Assembly (NCBI GenBank): GCA_028287235.1
Contig: JAQBQB010000026.1
Coordinates: 186,001 to 250,000 of the forward strand
Length of the DNA: 64,000 nucleotides
Direction of reading: 5' to 3'
Origin: Gemmatimonadota bacterium
Lineage (GTDB): Bacteria > Gemmatimonadota > Gemmatimonadetes > Gemmatimonadales > Gemmatimonadaceae
A model generated the notes under the pieces. The model saw nothing but the letters and a program-made list of their open reading frames with translations, was not told the DNA's origin and searched no databases. Position numbers and translations under genes: made by a program. Positions 1 through 9,769 of the stretch are shown in pieces; position 1 is the stretch's first letter; each line of letters begins with the position of its first letter.

Positions 1-2
1 CG

Positions 3-455
3 GATCTCCGGCAGGCTGAGGACCGCCTTGAGGGTTTTCTAACCACCAATCGACAGTTTAATAGTTCGTCGGAATTGACGTTTGAGCACGACCGAATCCA
101 GCGGGACGTTACGTTGAAGCAACAGGTATATACGTCGTTAACACAGGCGTACGAGGACGCCCGTATTCACGAAGTCCGCGATACGCCCGTGATTACCGTC
201 TTTGAGGCACCCTCAGTTCCCGCCGTGCCCGAGCCTCGCGGACGCTTGAACCGCTTAATAGAGGGCGTGTTCCTTGGCGGCATCCTCGGTGCGATCGTGG
301 CATTGTTCTCGAGTATGGTCAGTGGAGGTCACGCTCCTCACGATGCTGCCGCGCAGGAGTTCGTCACCGCGCTTGATGAGGCACGTACACAGCTGTTACG
401 GCCGGCGCGCAAGTTGGTTGGACGTGGTCGCAGTGCGTCGCGTGATGGTTCGTAA
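3..455 (+). CDS. Wzz/GumC-like polysaccharide chain-length determinant, C-terminal part (5' truncated by window edge)
   Basis: Frame open from nt 3 (DLRQAEDRLEGFLTTNRQFNSSSELTFEHDRIQRDVTLKQQVYTSLTQAYEDARI...), GNVR-like coiled region followed by C-terminal TM segment LIEGVFLGGILGAIVALFSS. The ORF track starts at 75 only because of the first start codon. Confidence 0.8.
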   Translation, partial: DLRQAEDRLEGFLTTNRQFNSSSELTFEHDRIQRDVTLKQQVYTSLTQAYEDARIHEVRDTPVITVFEAPSVPAVPEPRGRLNRLIEGVFLGGILGAIVALFSSMVSGGHAPHDAAAQEFVTALDEARTQLLRPARKLVGRGRSASRDGS

Positions 456-515
456 GCGACTTGCTGAAGGCGGCCGCGGTCGCATGCCGCCGAGCCGACC
501 GCGCGTATCCGGCGA

Positions 516-2339
516 ATGATGGCGGAACGCGAACCCCGGCGTGACGGCACGGCGCTTTCGGGACTGATGATCGATCTGTTTCAACACATCAGCCGTCGGC
601 GTCGCTTTCAATTCATTCTATTGTTCGGACTGACGCTCGCGAGTTCCGTTGCCGAAGTAGTCAGTCTCGGCGTAGTCGTGCCGTTCATCGGAATTCTTAC
701 GCGGCCGGAGCAAGTGTTCGTGCAGCCGCGGCTCTCAAGTCTCGTTCATGCGCTGGGGATTTCGTCGGCATCAGAGCTCGTGCTGCCGCTGACGCTGGCC
801 TTTGCAGGAGCGGCGTTGGTTGCGGGAGCGCTGCGCGTATCGTTGTTGTGGGTGAGTGTGCGACTATCGACCGTTACAGGCATCGAGCTTGGCATTGAGG
901 TGTATCGCCGAACGCTATACCAACCGTACCATGTTCATGTCGCGCGAAACAGCAGCGAAATCATTAGCAGTTTGACTCAAAAGGTCGGGATGGCGGCGAA
1001 CGTGCTGATGTCGGTCGTCGCCGTGGTGACATCGGCGATACTGTTTGTCTCAATCTTGATAACGCTGCTTGCAATCAACCCGTTGGTGGCAACTGCCGCG
1101 ATGGGGACAATGGGAGTCGGCTATGCGTTGATCGCTTGGCGAACGCAGCGGCGATTGCTGCGAAATAGTCGGTGCATCGCTGACACGCAAACGACGATTA
1201 TCAAGAACTTGCAAGTCGGTCTCGGCGGAATTCGGGACGTGCTCATCGACGGAAGCCAAGCCTTGCATACCGAGGTATTCGCCCGCGCGATTAAGCAACA
1301 ATCAAACGCTGGTGCCGAGAATACTTTTCTTAATCAGGCGCCCCGATACCTCATGGAAACGCTCGCCATGGTGTTGGTCGCGATCTTTGCGTACGTGACG
1401 AGCAGTCAGGCTGGCAGCGTTGCCGGGACCCTTCCCGTCCTCGCCGCGCTCGCATTGGGCGCGCAACGCCTGCTGCCCCTGTTGCAGTTGATGTACTCAA
1501 ACTGGTCCACGGCGGCGGGCGGCAACGCGGCGTTAGTCGATGTGCTTGTGCTACTTGATCAGCCGTTGCCGCCGGAGGCGGACCTGCCTGCGTCGGCGCC
1601 GTTAGACTTCCGTAATGATATCCGTTTCGAGAATATAAGCTTCAGGTATGGACCTGCCGGATCATGGGTACTTGAAGGCATCGATTTAGTCGTTCCCAAA
1701 GGCGCTCGAGTTGGCTTGATAGGTACCACAGGAAGCGGAAAGAGTACGGCGTTGGACCTGCTTATGGCGCTCCTTGAGCCGACACACGGAGCCATCGTCG
1801 TGGATGGGAAGCCCGTCGTCGGCGAGCTCCGGCGAGCGTGGCAGCGCTCGATCGCTCACGTCCCGCAGAGTATCTATCTCTCAGATTCAACCATCGCCGA
1901 GAACATCGCGTTCGGGATTCCGCGAGAGCTGATAGATAGAAAACGCGTGCGGGAGGCGGCTAGTCAGGCACAGATAGCTGAATTCATCGAAAGTCGCCCC
2001 GAGGCGTATGACACCGTCGTTGGCGAGCGGGGAGTACGGCTGAGTGGTGGTCAGCGCCAACGCATCGGCATCGCGCGTGCTCTCTACAAGGATGCGTCGG
2101 TTCTCATCTTTGACGAAGCGACGAGCGCTCTCGACACGCCTACGGAAACTGCGGTCATGAACGCCATCGAACATCTCGCCCGGAGTCTCACCATATTCGT
2201 CGTCGCGCACCGGGTCACGACCCTCGAACATTGCGACCTGATCGTGGAGCTGGACGCGGGCCGAATGCTCAGCCGGGGAACGTATGACTCTTTCATCAAC
2301 ACGAATGGCCACAACGGCTCCGTCCAGACGGACACATAA
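516..2339 (+). CDS. ABC transporter, fused permease-ATPase (MsbA/PglK-like, candidate lipid-linked glycan flippase)
   Basis: N-terminal TM domain; Walker A GTTGSGKST, signature LSGGQRQRIGIARAL, Walker B VLIFDEATSALD, H-loop VAHR. Confidence 0.9.
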   Translation: MMAEREPRRDGTALSGLMIDLFQHISRRRRFQFILLFGLTLASSVAEVVSLGVVVPFIGILTRPEQVFVQPRLSSLVHALGISSASELVLPLTLAFAGAALVAGALRVSLLWVSVRLSTVTGIELGIEVYRRTLYQPYHVHVARNSSEIISSLTQKVGMAANVLMSVVAVVTSAILFVSILITLLAINPLVATAAMGTMGVGYALIAWRTQRRLLRNSRCIADTQTTIIKNLQVGLGGIRDVLIDGSQALHTEVFARAIKQQSNAGAENTFLNQAPRYLMETLAMVLVAIFAYVTSSQAGSVAGTLPVLAALALGAQRLLPLLQLMYSNWSTAAGGNAALVDVLVLLDQPLPPEADLPASAPLDFRNDIRFENISFRYGPAGSWVLEGIDLVVPKGARVGLIGTTGSGKSTALDLLMALLEPTHGAIVVDGKPVVGELRRAWQRSIAHVPQSIYLSDSTIAENIAFGIPRELIDRKRVREAASQAQIAEFIESRPEAYDTVVGERGVRLSGGQRQRIGIARALYKDASVLIFDEATSALDTPTETAVMNAIEHLARSLTIFVVAHRVTTLEHCDLIVELDAGRMLSRGTYDSFINTNGHNGSVQTDT

Positions 2340-2381
2340 ATCATCGGCACCGTTCGGGTCGCGGATTGCCCACGCACGCAC

Positions 2382-2963
2382 ATGACGCCTAAACCTACTG
2401 AACACTTGCACGGCACGACGTCATTTTTCGATAGCTACTTTGATGATCTCAGGAGGCATCTGACAGACGCAGACGCCAAGGCCCTCGACCGAGTGAGTCA
2501 GACGTTCGCCGCCGTGCGCGACCGGGGCCGAAAGGTCCTCGTCGCCGGCAACGGTGGAAGTGCGGCCATTGCTAGCCACGTTGCCGTGGACCTGACGAAG
2601 GCCGTGAGCATTCGCTCGGTGAATTTCAACGAAGCAGGCCTGATAACCTGTTTCGCCAACGACTATGGCTACGAGCAGTGGCTCGCGAAGGCGATCGAAG
2701 CCTATGGCGATGCGGGCGACGTCGCGGTGCTCATCAGCAGCAGCGGGCGCTCACCGAACATGCTCAACGCGGCACGTCGCGCTGCCGAATTGGGGCTGAC
2801 AGTCGTGACACTCTCAGGATTCGATCACGACAATCCGCTCCGCTGGCTCGGAGAGCAGAACCTCTGGGTGAACAGCCGCTCTTACAACATCGTGGAGACG
2901 GTGCATCAAACCTGGTTGCTCGCCGCAATGGACCGGCTGCTGGTCGTCGGGGATCTCGCATGA
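2382..2963 (+). CDS. gmhA: SIS-domain D-sedoheptulose-7-phosphate isomerase
   Basis: VLVAGNGGSAAIASHVAVDLTK, LISSSGRSPNMLNAA; same locus as hddA and hddC-gmhB. Confidence 0.85.
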   Translation: MTPKPTEHLHGTTSFFDSYFDDLRRHLTDADAKALDRVSQTFAAVRDRGRKVLVAGNGGSAAIASHVAVDLTKAVSIRSVNFNEAGLITCFANDYGYEQWLAKAIEAYGDAGDVAVLISSSGRSPNMLNAARRAAELGLTVVTLSGFDHDNPLRWLGEQNLWVNSRSYNIVETVHQTWLLAAMDRLLVVGDLA

Positions 2964-4003
2964 GCGCACCGGCTCGAATTCTTGTCACGGGTTGCAACGG
3001 GTACATCGGATCCGTGCTCACGACTGTGCTCCAGGAACGCGGGTACGGCGTCGTGGGTCTGGACACGGGCTACTACGCCGATTGTGTGCTCGGCGATCTC
3101 GGCCCATCGTATCCGTTGATCAAGAAGGACGTTCGCGATGTTACCAGGAACGACCTCCGCGATGTGAGCGCGGTCATCCATCTCGCGGCGTTGTCGAATG
3201 ATCCGCTTGGCGAGCTATCCCCCGGCTTGACGGAGGACATCAATCTTGAGGCGAGCATTCGCCTCGCGACGCTGGCCCGAGCTGCCGGCGTGGGTCGATT
3301 CGTGTATGCGTCCTCTCAAAGCATGTACGGTGTCGCGAACACCAGTGCGGAGCTCGACGAAGACAACAGCGAGAAAAATCCGATCACGGCTTACGCGCGA
3401 ACGAAGTGGAGCGCCGAGCTCGCGCTCAAAGAGCTCGCGACGGGCGAGTTCACGGTGACGTGCTTCCGGCCGTCCACGGTGTTCGGCGCGAGTCCGCGGC
3501 TGCGGTGTGATATCGTATTCAACAGCCTGGTGGCCTGTGCGTACACGACCGGCCGCATTGAGATCAAGAGCGACGGGACGCCATGGCGCCCTGTTGTTCA
3601 TGTTCGCGACGTCTGTTCGGCGTTCATCGCCGGGCTCGAAGCGCCTGCCGCGCTGATCGGCGGCCGCTCGTACAATGTGGGCATCGCGAACGGAAACTTC
3701 TCCGTACGCGAGCTTGCCGAGGCGGCGGGGAGATCTGTACCGGGAAGCGTCATCACGTATACCGGCGAGCATGGTTCCGACGCACGAACATACCGGGTGA
3801 GCTTTGCTCGGATTCTGAACGAGCTCGGCGAATGGTACCGTCCTGCGTGGACACTCGACCGCGGTGGAGCGGAGCTGGTGGATTATTTCCGCGAGACGAA
3901 GTTCACCGAGGCCGACTTTCGCGGAAGGAAGACCAATCGCCTCGCACAGCTCAAGCACCTCAGCGATGGTGGCCAGATCGACTCCCAACTTCGCTGGTTA
4001 TGA
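2960..4003 (+). CDS. NAD-dependent epimerase/dehydratase (extended SDR)
   Basis: ATG at 2960 overlaps gmhA stop (ATGA). RILVTGCNGYIGSVL Rossmann motif and YARTK catalytic motif. The ORF track extension to 2678 is out-of-frame read-through of gmhA. Confidence 0.88.
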   Translation: MSAPARILVTGCNGYIGSVLTTVLQERGYGVVGLDTGYYADCVLGDLGPSYPLIKKDVRDVTRNDLRDVSAVIHLAALSNDPLGELSPGLTEDINLEASIRLATLARAAGVGRFVYASSQSMYGVANTSAELDEDNSEKNPITAYARTKWSAELALKELATGEFTVTCFRPSTVFGASPRLRCDIVFNSLVACAYTTGRIEIKSDGTPWRPVVHVRDVCSAFIAGLEAPAALIGGRSYNVGIANGNFSVRELAEAAGRSVPGSVITYTGEHGSDARTYRVSFARILNELGEWYRPAWTLDRGGAELVDYFRETKFTEADFRGRKTNRLAQLKHLSDGGQIDSQLRWL

Positions 4004-5244
4004 GCACCCAACTCTCGACAACGATCGTCGCATGTCGTGTCTGCGAGAGCGCGAACATTGCGCCGGTGCTCGATCTCGGACGCCAGCCGCTGGCGAATAG
4101 CCTTCGGCGCGACCAATCCGAAGTGCTACCCACCTTTCCGCTCATCGTCTGTCGGTGCGGAGACTGCGGGACGATTCAGCTGACCGAGACGGTCGCCCCG
4201 GAGATTCTATTCAAGGAATACGTCTGGGTCACGGGGACGTCCGAAGGCGCGCGCAACTACAGCAAGATTTTTTGCGAGCGTCTCGCCGCGCGGTGCGAGC
4301 CGGGGAAGCTCTTCGTCGTCGAGGTGGCGAGCAATGACGGAACGTTCCTGAAGCGCTTTGTCGAGCGCGGCGATCGCGTTCTCGGTGTCGACCCGGCTCG
4401 CAACATCGCAGCAATGGCCGAGCGTGACGGTGTGCCGACCGTCGCCGACTTCTTCGGTATGGACGTCGCCAGGCAGATCGTGGAACGCGACGGACAGGCC
4501 GATGCGGTGTTCGCGAGAAATGTCATTCCCCATGTCGCGAACGCCAACGACGTCGTCGCCGGCATGGCGCATTGCCTAACAGATCAGGGCATCGGAGCGA
4601 TCGAATTCCATCGTGCCGACGTGATTCTCGAGGAGTTGCATTACGACTCGATCTATCACGAGCATTTGTATTTTCATTCGCTACACAGCATTCGGCGAAT
4701 GCTCGATCGCTTTGGACTCATCTCGTTCGACGTGACGACCAGTCCGATCAGCGGCGGCTCGTACGTCGTCTACTTTTCGAAGACAGCGCGTCCGCACACA
4801 GAGGCATTCATCACCGCCGTGCGCGCGGAAGAGGCGCTCGGCACCGGACGTGCGGCGCCGTGGGAGGAGTTCGCTCGTCGTTGCGAGCGACATCGCACGG
4901 CGTTGCGTTCGATCGTCGAATCGAAAAAGGCGGAAGGGAAACGGGTCGTCGGCTACGGCGCGTCGGCGCGAAGCTCGACGATGCTCAACTACTGTGGCAT
5001 CGATGACCGTCTCCTCGACGTGATCGTGGATCGGGCGCCGCTCAAGCACGACACGTACACGCCGGGAACGAATGTGCTCATCGTTCCGCCCGAACGCGCA
5101 TTCGCGCTCAATCCGGACGTGGTGCTTTTGCTGGCGTGGAATTTTCGCGATGAGATCCTCGCCCAGATTCGCGCCGAACACGGATGGGCGGGAGAGGTCA
5201 TTGTGCCGTTACCTGGCGACCCGACGACGATCGAGTTCGCATGA
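4000..5244 (+). CDS. NovU-like class I SAM-dependent C-methyltransferase
   Basis: N-terminal zinc-binding-like CRVCES...CRCGDCG, SAM motif VVEVASNDGTFLK, C-terminal VGYGASARSSTMLNYCGI typical of Methyltransf_13/11/14 proteins; ATG 4000. Confidence 0.88.
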   Translation: MSTQLSTTIVACRVCESANIAPVLDLGRQPLANSLRRDQSEVLPTFPLIVCRCGDCGTIQLTETVAPEILFKEYVWVTGTSEGARNYSKIFCERLAARCEPGKLFVVEVASNDGTFLKRFVERGDRVLGVDPARNIAAMAERDGVPTVADFFGMDVARQIVERDGQADAVFARNVIPHVANANDVVAGMAHCLTDQGIGAIEFHRADVILEELHYDSIYHEHLYFHSLHSIRRMLDRFGLISFDVTTSPISGGSYVVYFSKTARPHTEAFITAVRAEEALGTGRAAPWEEFARRCERHRTALRSIVESKKAEGKRVVGYGASARSSTMLNYCGIDDRLLDVIVDRAPLKHDTYTPGTNVLIVPPERAFALNPDVVLLLAWNFRDEILAQIRAEHGWAGEVIVPLPGDPTTIEFA

Positions 5245-5789
5245 GATTCGTCGAGCTGGGGCTGGTTGGTGTCTGGTTGATCGAGCCGGAGCTAGTGGTG
5301 GACGAGCGCGGTGTGTTTCGGAGAACCCTTTGTGCCAAGGAATTCGCCGAGCATGGTTTGGCGGCCACTGCCGTGCAAGGGAACATCTCCGAGAACCCAC
5401 ACGACGGCACACTTCGCGGTTTTCACTATCAGGTGCCACCGTTCGAGGAAGCGAAGACGCTGCTCTGCGTGTCGGGTGCACTCTTCGACATCGTAGTGGA
5501 TCTGCGTCCGTCGTCGCCCACCTTCCTGCAGTGGGTGTCGCTGGAGCTCTCCGCTGCGGATCGGCGGAGTCTGCACGTGCCCGCGGGGTGTGCCAACGCA
5601 TGGCTTACCACCCAGCCAAATACCACGGTTCACTATTACATGAGCGAGCTGTATCGGCCGAACGCAGATCGCGGGATTCGCTACGACGATCCGCTGTTCG
5701 GCTTTCAGTGGCCGGCGAAGCCTCGGATGATCTCGAAGAAAGACGAAGGCTATCCGAACTTCGATCCGAGCACTCTCGCCAAGAACTGA
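5241..5789 (+). CDS. dTDP-4-dehydrorhamnose 3,5-epimerase family protein
   Basis: NISENPHDGTLRGFHYQVPPFEEAKTLLCVSGALFDIVVDLR; ATG 5241 overlaps preceding stop. Confidence 0.9.
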   Translation: MRFVELGLVGVWLIEPELVVDERGVFRRTLCAKEFAEHGLAATAVQGNISENPHDGTLRGFHYQVPPFEEAKTLLCVSGALFDIVVDLRPSSPTFLQWVSLELSAADRRSLHVPAGCANAWLTTQPNTTVHYYMSELYRPNADRGIRYDDPLFGFQWPAKPRMISKKDEGYPNFDPSTLAKN

Positions 5790-5794
5790 CCACC

Positions 5795-6667
5795 ATGCGC
5801 GTGCTCGTCACCGGTGGACGCGGTTTTCTCGGGCGCCGGCTCATGCATTTTCTCGCCGGGCACGAAGTGCTCAGCCTCGTCCGCTCGCTGAGTCGTGAAG
5901 AACCGGCCCCGAACGTTCGAAATGTCGTCGGCGATCTGGCGGGCGACGGAGCTTGGCAGCAAGAAGTCGAGGCGTTCGCACCCGATTGGTGCATTCATCT
6001 CGCGTGGGACGGCCTTCCGGATTATTCGCTCGAGCGGTGCCGTCACAATCTCGACGCGAATGTTGGACTCATGCAGACGTTGGTCCGGGCCCGTGTGCGG
6101 CGCGTCGTCGTTGCGGGAACCTGTTGGGAATACGGGCGTGTAACGGGCTCGATGCACGAAGACGCTGTCCCGCTGGACTGCGGAGTTTTTGCGACAACCA
6201 AGCATGCGATCAGAACGATGCTCGACGGTGTTGCGCGCGACGCCGGCTTCGAATACCGCTGGGCCAGGATCTTCTTCGTCTATGGCCCGGGGCAGAGGAG
6301 CGTCGCGCTCATCCCGCACGTTCGCGCTTCATTGCTCGCGGGCAATATGCCGTCGTTGCGGGAGCCGAACGCAATTCAGGATTACGTTCATGTAGACGAC
6401 GTGGCGCGCGGTCTCTTGTCGCTCGCCGCGTGCGATGCCCCATCTGGAGTCTTCAACCTCGGAAGCGGGCAACCGACGAGTGTAGGGGAGATTGCGAATC
6501 GCGTGGCGGAACACTACGGGCGAGCCAGGCCATTCGCGCACGTGGAGTCCGGAGACGGATTCTGGGCCGACGGTAGCCGGACGCTTGCAGCTGTGGGTTG
6601 GCGTCCGGATATTGGGATCGCCGACGGCATCGCGATGACGTTGCGCGAGCTGGACGGAGCGTCGTGA
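5795..6667 (+). CDS. NAD-dependent epimerase/dehydratase-like SDR with FxxxK in place of YxxxK
   Basis: MRVLVTGGRGFLGRRL; PLDCGVFATTKHAIRTML at the catalytic motif position. Confidence 0.82.
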   Translation: MRVLVTGGRGFLGRRLMHFLAGHEVLSLVRSLSREEPAPNVRNVVGDLAGDGAWQQEVEAFAPDWCIHLAWDGLPDYSLERCRHNLDANVGLMQTLVRARVRRVVVAGTCWEYGRVTGSMHEDAVPLDCGVFATTKHAIRTMLDGVARDAGFEYRWARIFFVYGPGQRSVALIPHVRASLLAGNMPSLREPNAIQDYVHVDDVARGLLSLAACDAPSGVFNLGSGQPTSVGEIANRVAEHYGRARPFAHVESGDGFWADGSRTLAAVGWRPDIGIADGIAMTLRELDGAS

Positions 6668-7908
6668 ATCGTCCGGAGCAGGCTGTCATCTTGTGCGGCG
6701 GGTTGGGAACACGCCTGCGCCCGCTCACTGACAATTTGCCAAAGCCGATGGCGCCAGTAAATGGACGGCCCTTTCTCGAGTACCTTGTTCAGCAGCTCAG
6801 AGAGCAAGGGATTCGGCGCGTCCTTTTGCTTACCGGCTATCGTGGCGAGACGATTCGCGAACACTTCGGCGACGGGACGGCCGCTGGTGTGGCGATCAGC
6901 TACTCGCACGGCCCCACCGAATGGGAGACGGGACGGCGTTTGTGCGAGGCGCGGGAACTGCTCGATGCAAGCTTTCTGCTACTGTACTCCGACAACTACG
7001 CGCCGTTCAGCCTCGACAAGTTGCAAGCGTTTCACATGGCGCGCGGGACCACGGTGAGCCTGAGCGTACAGCCGAAGGCGAAGGCCAACATTCGGCTGGC
7101 GCCGAATGGAATGGTGAAGCTTTACGATCCCACGCGCGCGGCGCCGGGATTAGAGTTCGTTGAAATTGGCTACATGATCGCCGAGCGCGATCGTCTATTC
7201 TCGGCGATGGATGATGCGGATGCCAGCCTTTCGGTGACGCTGCGTACTCTGGCCGAGCATAACGAGCTGGCAGGGCATGTGAGCCGCGATCCGTATCACA
7301 GTATTTCCGACCTGGACCGGCTCGTCGTGACGGCGCGGTATCTGGCGCCGAAGCGCATTGTGCTGCTCGATCGCGATGGAACGATCAACGCGCGGCCACC
7401 GCGCGCCGAGTATGTCACAGGATGGGACAAGTTCGATTGGGCGGACGCGACGGTGGAGGCGATGGGGCAACTCGCGGACCGTGGCTTTCAATTCATTGTT
7501 CTCTCGAATCAGGCCGGCATCGCGCGCGGCATGCTCGACGCCGAAGTAGTGGACGCCATGAATGCGCGAATGCGCGACGAGCTCGCGGGGCGCGGAATCG
7601 AAATTCTCACGGCCTATGTCTGCCCACATCACTGGGACGACGGATGCGAGTGCCGCAAGCCAGCGCCGGGAATGTTCTTTCGTGCGTCGGCGGAGTTCCA
7701 GCTGCGGCTTGATCGAACCGTCTATGTGGGGGATGATCCGCGAGATAGTGAAGCCGCGTATAACGCGAATTGTCTGAGCGTGCTCATTGGCCCGGACCGC
7801 CATGGCGCCGATACGAGCGACGCGAAGCCGGCTCGAACGGCGGAAACGCTGCTTGAACTTGTGCCATGGCTGCTGTCCCGATTCGAGGAATGGGAGTCAG
7901 TTCCTTGA
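6664..7908 (+). CDS. Bifunctional heptose-1-phosphate nucleotidyltransferase (HddC-like) / HAD heptose-bisphosphate phosphatase (GmhB-like)
   Basis: GTG 6664. N-terminal AVILCGGLGTRLRPLTDNLPKPM; C-terminal KRIVLLDRDGTIN ... CPHHWDDGCECRKPAPGMF. Confidence 0.88.
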   Translation: MNRPEQAVILCGGLGTRLRPLTDNLPKPMAPVNGRPFLEYLVQQLREQGIRRVLLLTGYRGETIREHFGDGTAAGVAISYSHGPTEWETGRRLCEARELLDASFLLLYSDNYAPFSLDKLQAFHMARGTTVSLSVQPKAKANIRLAPNGMVKLYDPTRAAPGLEFVEIGYMIAERDRLFSAMDDADASLSVTLRTLAEHNELAGHVSRDPYHSISDLDRLVVTARYLAPKRIVLLDRDGTINARPPRAEYVTGWDKFDWADATVEAMGQLADRGFQFIVLSNQAGIARGMLDAEVVDAMNARMRDELAGRGIEILTAYVCPHHWDDGCECRKPAPGMFFRASAEFQLRLDRTVYVGDDPRDSEAAYNANCLSVLIGPDRHGADTSDAKPARTAETLLELVPWLLSRFEEWESVP

Positions 7909-7974
7909 CTCTGGGGAACCGGAAACGAAGGCAGGACTCACTCAATACGCTGTATTCTCAAGAACTCACACTAA

Positions 7975-8991
7975 ATGGCTCCATCCCTGACGCTGCCGCG
8001 CGCGGTCACGACCATTACCCCGCAACGTTTGAGTTTTGCCGGCGGCGGAACGGATCTGCCCGACTTTTACCGCCAGCACACTGGTGCCGTTATAAGCGCG
8101 ACAATAGACAAATACATTTACGTCACAGTGAAGCGCCACAGCTCACTGTTCAATGAGGTCTATCGTCTCAGCTACTCGAAGACTGAGCACGTCAACACAC
8201 TCGATGAAATTGAGAATGACATAGCACGGGAGTGCCTGCGGCTGGTACACGTCGAGCCGCCGCTCTTCATTGCAACGGCGTCCGACCTTCCGGCCTCATC
8301 GGGGCTAGGCTCGTCTAGCAGCTTCGCAGTGGGTCTTCTCTATGCGCTGCACGCAATGAGGGGCGAGAACGTATCGGCGGGGCAGCTTGCCGAAGAAGCA
8401 TGTCACGTCGAAATCGAAATGTTGAATCGGCCGATCGGTAAACAGGACCAATATGCAGCGGCGTTCGGTGGTTTGAACTACATCACCTTCCAGTCTGACG
8501 GCAGGGTGTCTTTAGATCACCTCTGGCTTCCCGATGACGGCGCAGTGTCGCTATTTCAGAATAGCATGCTCTTTTGGACGGGAATGCAGCGTGAAGCCGG
8601 GGAAATACTCGAGGAGCAGCGAGACAACATCGAACGGACGAGCCACACCTTGATCCAAATGCGCGATATGGCGGCAACATGCCGGGATACCTTGCTACAG
8701 CATCCGAATGATTCGGACCGATTCGGAACTATTCTCGATGCTGGATGGCGAGCGAAGCGAACTCTGGCCACCAAGATCAGTTCGTTGCAGATCGACGCAT
8801 GCTACGATCGCGCTCGAGCGGCAGGGGCAGTTGGCGGAAAGATCGCCGGGGCGGGGGGTGGCGGTTTCCTGTACTTGGTGGTGCCACCGGCTGCTCAGGA
8901 TGCGGTGCGTGCCGCCTTGCCCGAGATGGTCGACGTCACGGTCCGCTACGAACCACGCGGCGGCCGTCTACTTTCTATCGTGCAGGACTAA
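7975..8991 (+). CDS. hddA: GHMP kinase, D-glycero-D-manno-heptose 7-phosphate kinase
   Basis: QRLSFAGGGTDLPDFY, ASDLPASSGLGSSSSFAVGLL, GKIAGAGGGGFLYL. Confidence 0.87.
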   Translation: MAPSLTLPRAVTTITPQRLSFAGGGTDLPDFYRQHTGAVISATIDKYIYVTVKRHSSLFNEVYRLSYSKTEHVNTLDEIENDIARECLRLVHVEPPLFIATASDLPASSGLGSSSSFAVGLLYALHAMRGENVSAGQLAEEACHVEIEMLNRPIGKQDQYAAAFGGLNYITFQSDGRVSLDHLWLPDDGAVSLFQNSMLFWTGMQREAGEILEEQRDNIERTSHTLIQMRDMAATCRDTLLQHPNDSDRFGTILDAGWRAKRTLATKISSLQIDACYDRARAAGAVGGKIAGAGGGGFLYLVVPPAAQDAVRAALPEMVDVTVRYEPRGGRLLSIVQD

Positions 8992-8994
8992 ACA

Positions 8995-9759
8995 ATGAAG
9001 AATGTCACCGCGCCGCCAGGCTCGACGTTGACGCTCGACAACGGTACCGAACGCATGACGGTGGATCTTTACTCCCGCGAAGGGCTTGATCTTCTGTCCA
9101 ACCTCTCCCTCAAGGCCGGCGCCGAACATCGAGTCATGTACGAGCCGACCTGGCTGGGTCGCCCGATCATTCAATTTCCAAACGACATCGTTGCGATCCA
9201 AGAGCTATTATGGCAGGTGCGCCCCGACGTCGTCGTCGAAACTGGCGTGGCGCACGGCGGTTCTCTGATCCTCTCCGCATCCATCCTTGAGTTGATTGGC
9301 AAGGGAAAAGTCGTTGCGGTAGATATCGACATTCGCGCGCACAACCGTGTTGCGATCGAGGCACACCCGCTCGCGCATCGCGTCGAACTGATTCAAGGAT
9401 CATCAATCGCCGACGATACGATGGCCGCGGTCCGCCGTGCGGTCGGCGACGCAGAAACCGTACTAGTCTTCCTTGACAGCAATCACAGCGAGGCGCACGT
9501 GTTCCGCGAGCTTGAGCTCTACGGCGCGCTCGTGACGCCCGGTAGCTATCTCGTCGCACACGATGGCGCACAGGCGTGGGTGTCGGACATTCCTCGCGGA
9601 AAACCGGAATGGAAATCCGATCATCCGCTCGCGGCGATTTATCGGTTTATCTCGCTGCATCCTGAGTTTTCGATAGAACAGCATTGGACTCGATTCGGTA
9701 CCACGTCGTCTCCTGACGGTTGGCTGAAGAAAGCAGGCCAAAGGAGCCTCGGCTCGTGA
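8995..9759 (+). CDS. Cephalosporin hydroxylase (CmcI/RhaI)-family protein
   Basis: PDVVVETGVAHGGSLILSASILELIGKGKVVAVDIDIR, VLVFLDSNHSEAHVFREL. Confidence 0.82.
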   Translation: MKNVTAPPGSTLTLDNGTERMTVDLYSREGLDLLSNLSLKAGAEHRVMYEPTWLGRPIIQFPNDIVAIQELLWQVRPDVVVETGVAHGGSLILSASILELIGKGKVVAVDIDIRAHNRVAIEAHPLAHRVELIQGSSIADDTMAAVRRAVGDAETVLVFLDSNHSEAHVFRELELYGALVTPGSYLVAHDGAQAWVSDIPRGKPEWKSDHPLAAIYRFISLHPEFSIEQHWTRFGTTSSPDGWLKKAGQRSLGS

Positions 9760-9769
9760 GGAGGGAATT

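Noticed and set aside
3215-3988. 257-aa antisense ORF
   Set aside because: Fully inside the SDR gene 2960-4003; low-complexity Arg/Ala-rich translation.
3583-5244. 553-aa ORF
   Set aside because: The upstream part is out of frame with the SDR gene; the methyltransferase starts at ATG 4000.
5072-6667. 531-aa ORF as a long N-terminally extended protein
   Set aside because: The first ~240 codons are out-of-frame read-through of the methyltransferase and RfbC-like genes; the real gene starts at ATG 5795.
7880-7925. GAGTCA...TGACTC inverted repeat at the end of the hddC-gmhB gene as a terminator
   Set aside because: 6-bp stem with no following T-run and the operon continues.
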